A DNA stretch of 64,000 nt from Silene conica (taxonomy: Eukaryota > Streptophyta > Magnoliopsida > Caryophyllales > Caryophyllaceae), in contig CM055319.2 of assembly GCA_029255685.2 (NCBI GenBank), positions 18,007,247 through 18,071,246 on the forward strand, read 5' to 3'. This document shows, one piece after another, positions 60,672 through 64,000 of the stretch. Within the stretch, counting starts at the first letter, position 1. The number at the start of each line of letters is the position of its first letter. The translations under genes were made by a program, and so were the position numbers. The notes beneath the pieces are model-generated. The model saw only the letters and a program-made list of their open reading frames with translations. It searched no databases and had not been told where the DNA came from.

Positions 60672-61673
60672 TGTGGGGAATAAAACGCGTATTCACCCTA
60701 AAATTGTAGGATTATAATGAAATATACAATTGCGAATATCGTCATAAGATTAAAAAGCATGAGAAAAGAAGTACAACCTTTAGTCCTCGCGCAAAAGGCC
60801 TAAGAACAGGAATTAATGCAAATTCCCTCCTATAACTTGCACCCAAGACTTAGTCTGAGACGTGGCCGCGTGTGCTAGAAATCCTCTCCAATTGCCTTGC
60901 AATATAGGGAGAGCCCTTGAGGTTTTAGATGTGAGATCTGAGGTTTTGGGAGAAGAATGCTCTCAAAACCCTAATTTTACTTGAGAATTATGTTACAGTG
61001 CAACAAGAGTAGTTGATATAAGGAGAAGGACTCTCCTTATATACTACATATATGGCCGGCCGAAATTGGGGTTTGGTAGGAGTGGGCTTTCCACTCTTAC
61101 CTTATCCCAATGCGTGATTCGACCCAATTAGCTTTAATATATTTCGCGGGTTTAATTTATAAATCGTAACATGTTATCAGATATTAATACAGTCGATATA
61201 TTAATAACGGTCTGATAAAATACGATATTGTATAATTACCTAAATTAATATAACTGTTTATATTAATTTGCGAATATAATATTTAATTAAATATAACTGT
61301 TTATATTTAATTTACGAATTAATCTTGTAATCCGTATTAGCTAAAATTATTTAATCCGTATTAAATAATAATTCTCAACATCTTATTGACTAATTTAATA
61401 GTCAATACCTCTGACTAACCGTTTAGTCATATCCGGCAAAATGTGACTGTATTTTCATACCTTCACATCTCTCAAACGTGTCCTATAGGTGTGACGTATA
61501 GGGACCAGTTGACCACCGCCATCCGTATGACAATAACGTCAAACTTATCTAGCAAGCCAACCGTTATTGATAAACGTGGATCAACTGGTAATAATACAGA
61601 AGTATGCCCTTGTGATCCTTAAAGAGATTTAATAAGTCATTGTACTTAATTGTCAAGGACACCAGCCCCAACA
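60672..61673 (-). repeat. 5' LTR (in element sense) of the nested Copia, 1,002 bp
   Basis: Identical by eye to 53,033-54,034. The TSD ttagt follows at 61,674-61,678, after which the outer LTR resumes with AATATTCC. Confidence 0.95.
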
Positions 61674-61678
61674 TTAGT

Positions 61679-62294
61679 AATATTCCTAAATCATCTAGGG
61701 TTTGAATTACCTAGATACATATTCCATATAAATAGACTACCTATGACACATTAATACATACAAAACACACACACATATCTACACGCAAATCGAGAGAACC
61801 GCCGTTCATATATTCTTCAAGATCGAGCTTATCATTGTCATATCCGATTCAAGATTCAAGTGCTCAAGCATTGATCTTATTCATTCAAGATTGTGACACC
61901 AAGAAAACATTGAAGACTTTATCTTATTAACGTAAGATAGATCGAGTATTTAGCGGTACTCATTGTAAGACAAATATTTAACGGTATTTGTCGAAGCTAG
62001 ATATTTAACGGTATCTAGATAGAGTTGTGACTAACATCAAAGTCGAACGAGTAGGGTTGATAAAATTGTAATCCAGAGTTGGTACTAATTTTATTAATCG
62101 AGAATAGTGGACGTAGGTCTCAGAGTGTGAGACTGAACCACTTCAAAAATATCGTGTCTCTCTTTGTTACTTGCTCTACTCAACGATCATCATACAAACT
62201 TACACACATCGAAAAAAATTTAAAAAGAAGGCATACTCAATTCAACCCCCCCCCCCCCCCCCTTCTTGAGTATATCATATCAATAGACTCTTCA
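61679..62294 (+). repeat. 3' LTR of the Sirevirus-like element, second part
   Basis: It continues the outer LTR from after the nested element to ...ATAGACTCTTCA. It differs from the 5' LTR by ATATTC(C for T)ATATAA and by a 17-base rather than 11-base poly-C. The frame at 62,079-62,375 merely repeats the one at 43,453-43,689 and is not a gene. Confidence 0.93.
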
Positions 62295-64000
62295 GTAATA
62301 AGGTTTGCACCCCGGTTTAGCCGAGCCTACTCCCTTATGAAGAAGATCCTTCGCGGGTTCTTTACTATTTGGTAAGGCTATGTCTCGATTTTTAAATAAC
62401 GTAAGAGATCTTGTAAATTTATTATCTATCTCCTTTAAGTGAACTAAGTCGGTGAATTATCGATAAATTGATTGACATGGTCGAAAAATCGATGAAATGC
62501 ATGAGATTTGAATGACGATTTGGCTATGCATGCAAACATGTTAAGCATAAATTAAAGCATAAAACTTAAAAACATAAATAAATCCTAATATGGCCTTCCT
62601 AAAATAGAAAATTTAAATGTAAAATACAAATTCGGAAACCAACTCCTTGGTCCCTTGAACTTCACACGCGGCACGCATCCCAAGGCAAACTCCGTCTTGG
62701 CCGGAACTCCTTTCCGAAAATGGCACCGTCTTCAAGGATCTCCGGAATTACAAATAATTACAAATTTTCTAACTATTTTATACATTATAAAATAAAATAA
62801 AATAAAACAATAAAATAAAGTGATACGAGATCACTTACAACCGAATCGATAAACTCTTACATTACGGGAAATATCGATTAAAATCTAAGGCCATACTAAG
62901 CAAATTACGTAAATAAATTATGACATTCATAAACAATAATTAAATATGCAATGCTTATGTAAAATGCAAAACCTAAGCCAAATCGTCCTATTTAAACATA
63001 TTTTAAATATCGTTATTCGTAATAACACGGTTTTATGGAATAACGTGATTTAAACAATTTTAAAATCACTAATCACTCTATGAATCACTATTCACGATTT
63101 AGTTAAGTTTCCTAACACATTTTAGGATTCAAAATTTAGTCTTACTCAAATTTCGAAACAACTTAACCTTTTATTTTAATATTGTTCGGTTTTAATCGGT
63201 TTTACGGGAAATAGCATTAAAATAATCAAAACGAGTCATAAAAATTTCGAAAATTCAAAATTCAAAATTTTGAACATACTGGAAATTTCTTAAAATTTCA
63301 GATCCTTAAAATTTAAATATTTTCGAAATATACTATTTATTTCGTAAAATAGCCGTGTAAAAAGCACAATTATTCGAAAAATTCAAAACTACTTCAAAAA
63401 TCATGCAATAAAGAACCAATATAATTTTTACATATTCCTAGACACTCAACGTGACTGAAAATGCAGAAAAATCAGGTTGGAAACATTGTTTAAGGTCTGA
63501 AAATAAAATATGACTATTACAATTCTCAATTTCTAACTTTAACTTTTAAAATTAAAATATAAAATTTCAGAAACTTTTGGCACTAAAGAAAAATATGTTG
63601 ATGATCATATCTAATATGACTAATACGGGTGAATTGTTTGGACCATTTTAGCAACTTTACTATTTTTAATAAATCGGGTCATATATTACTCGATTTTACC
63701 GATTAAAATCATTTCTCATGCAAAATTCGAAACAATTAGCTCAAAAATTACATGCATGCTAGAAATAATATATGTGACACTATATAAAAATTTTATGGTC
63801 AAATCTGAACTTAAACTACTTAAGCTAAAATATGTCACTAATATTACGATTTTTACAATAAAAATCAATATTCATGCAATATTAAAGAAAAATTTCTGGA
63901 AAAATTATCATATATTTTATATATTGCATGTGACATCTACAAAACTTTTTGTAGTTAAATTCATAATATAACTATTTAAACCCATATTTATCCCATTTTA
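62295..64000 (-). other. Leader of the gag-only Copia, right of the insertion
   Basis: Non-coding, AT-rich. Blocks such as AATCCTAATATGGCC...CTCCTTGGTCC...CTCCGTCTTGG parallel the nested Copia leader at 59,610-59,740 (TCCTAGTGTGGCC...GTCTCCGTCTTG). This confirms the relationship and the reading direction. Neither a primer site nor an LTR edge is seen before the window ends, so the other LTR lies beyond 64,000 or starts near its end unrecognised. Confidence 0.55.

Larger units (their letters stand above)
53033..61673 (-). mobile_element. Nested intact Copia retrotransposon, 8,641 bp
   Basis: Two LTRs of 1,002 bp flank one long minus-strand polyprotein gene. The target duplication ttagt is present on both sides (53,028-53,032 and 61,674-61,678), exactly inside the 3' LTR of the Sirevirus-like element. 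The LTRs are identical in my line-by-line reading, the polyprotein is open, and the primer site and polypurine tract are present. The element therefore looks recently inserted and potentially autonomous. Confidence 0.95.
42174..62294 (+). mobile_element. Sirevirus-like Copia retrotransposon, full length, carrying a nested Copia
   Basis: The element is flanked by the 5-bp target duplication gtaat (42,169-42,173 and 62,295-62,299). Its own length is about 11.5 kb after subtracting the nested insertion (8,641 bp plus a 5-bp TSD). Order: 5' LTR, tRNA-iMet primer site, gag with two zinc knuckles and a coiled coil, pol (protease-integrase-RT-RNase H), an additional 506-codon ORF, polypurine tract, 3' LTR. 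A very long Gag, about 1.5-kb LTRs and an ORF after pol are Sirevirus-type features (SIRE/Maximus lineage). I compared the LTRs by eye and saw three substitutions plus a poly-C length difference, so the insertion is young. Confidence 0.92.

Noticed and set aside
62079..62375. 98-aa plus ORF at the right LTR edge
   Set aside because: It duplicates the ORF at 43,453-43,689 because both lie in LTR copies; it has no start context or domain and reads through the poly-C tract.

Overview
This is nuclear DNA from a flowering plant. Its protein-coding genes have introns, and most of the rest is retrotransposon, MITE and DNA-transposon sequence. A PsbQ-type transit peptide close in style to that of spinach suggests a eudicot, possibly of the order Caryophyllales. 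That placement is an inference; nothing in the window proves a species.

Left part (1-19,000): a small uncharacterised two-exon gene (760-1295, minus), two tandem-repeat fields (about 2,095-4,180) with a CACTA end inside the first, a decayed L1-type LINE (4,335-6,927), a truncated PsbQ-like coding stretch (9332-9721, plus), an isolated coding exon (10,015-10,156, minus), a hAT-like MITE with 8-bp target duplications, an intact DUF1218 membrane-protein gene (13,366-14,115, minus; three exons, 184 aa) and an intact subgroup IVc bHLH regulator (17,501-18,782, plus; five exons, 228 aa) with one GC-AG intron.

Middle part (19,000-35,200): a complete cysteine-rich receptor-like kinase (CRK) of 661 aa in seven exons (24,748 to 19,393, minus). 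A second, decayed CRK follows in the same orientation and is split by a fragment of the plastid rpoC1 gene (NUPT). Around them are an RTE-type LINE tail, a Mutator-like transposase remnant, a second L1 tail, and a CACTA end with an Ulp1-type protease remnant.

Right part (35,200-64,000): three levels of LTR retrotransposon. The oldest is a Copia element (minus) with a gag-only ORF; its left LTR lies near 36,860 and its other end lies beyond 64,000. It contains a probable solo LTR. Into its leader a Sirevirus-like Copia element inserted (42,174-62,294, plus; TSD gtaat; LTRs about 1.49 kb differing by three substitutions plus a poly-C length change). That element has separate gag and pol frames and an additional 506-codon ORF downstream of pol. 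Into its 3' LTR a second Copia inserted (53,033-61,673, minus; TSD ttagt; two identical 1,002-bp LTRs; one intact 1,343-aa polyprotein). The inner element and the oldest gag-only element are relatives.

The most interesting signals are the extra ORF in the Sirevirus-like element, a hairpin-forming palindrome repeated in its LTRs and coding frames, a hairpin conserved beside the polypurine tract of the two related Copias, and a 21-bp-spaced array of CTCGATCGAG palindromes in the leader of the inner Copia. No new multi-gene cellular system was found.
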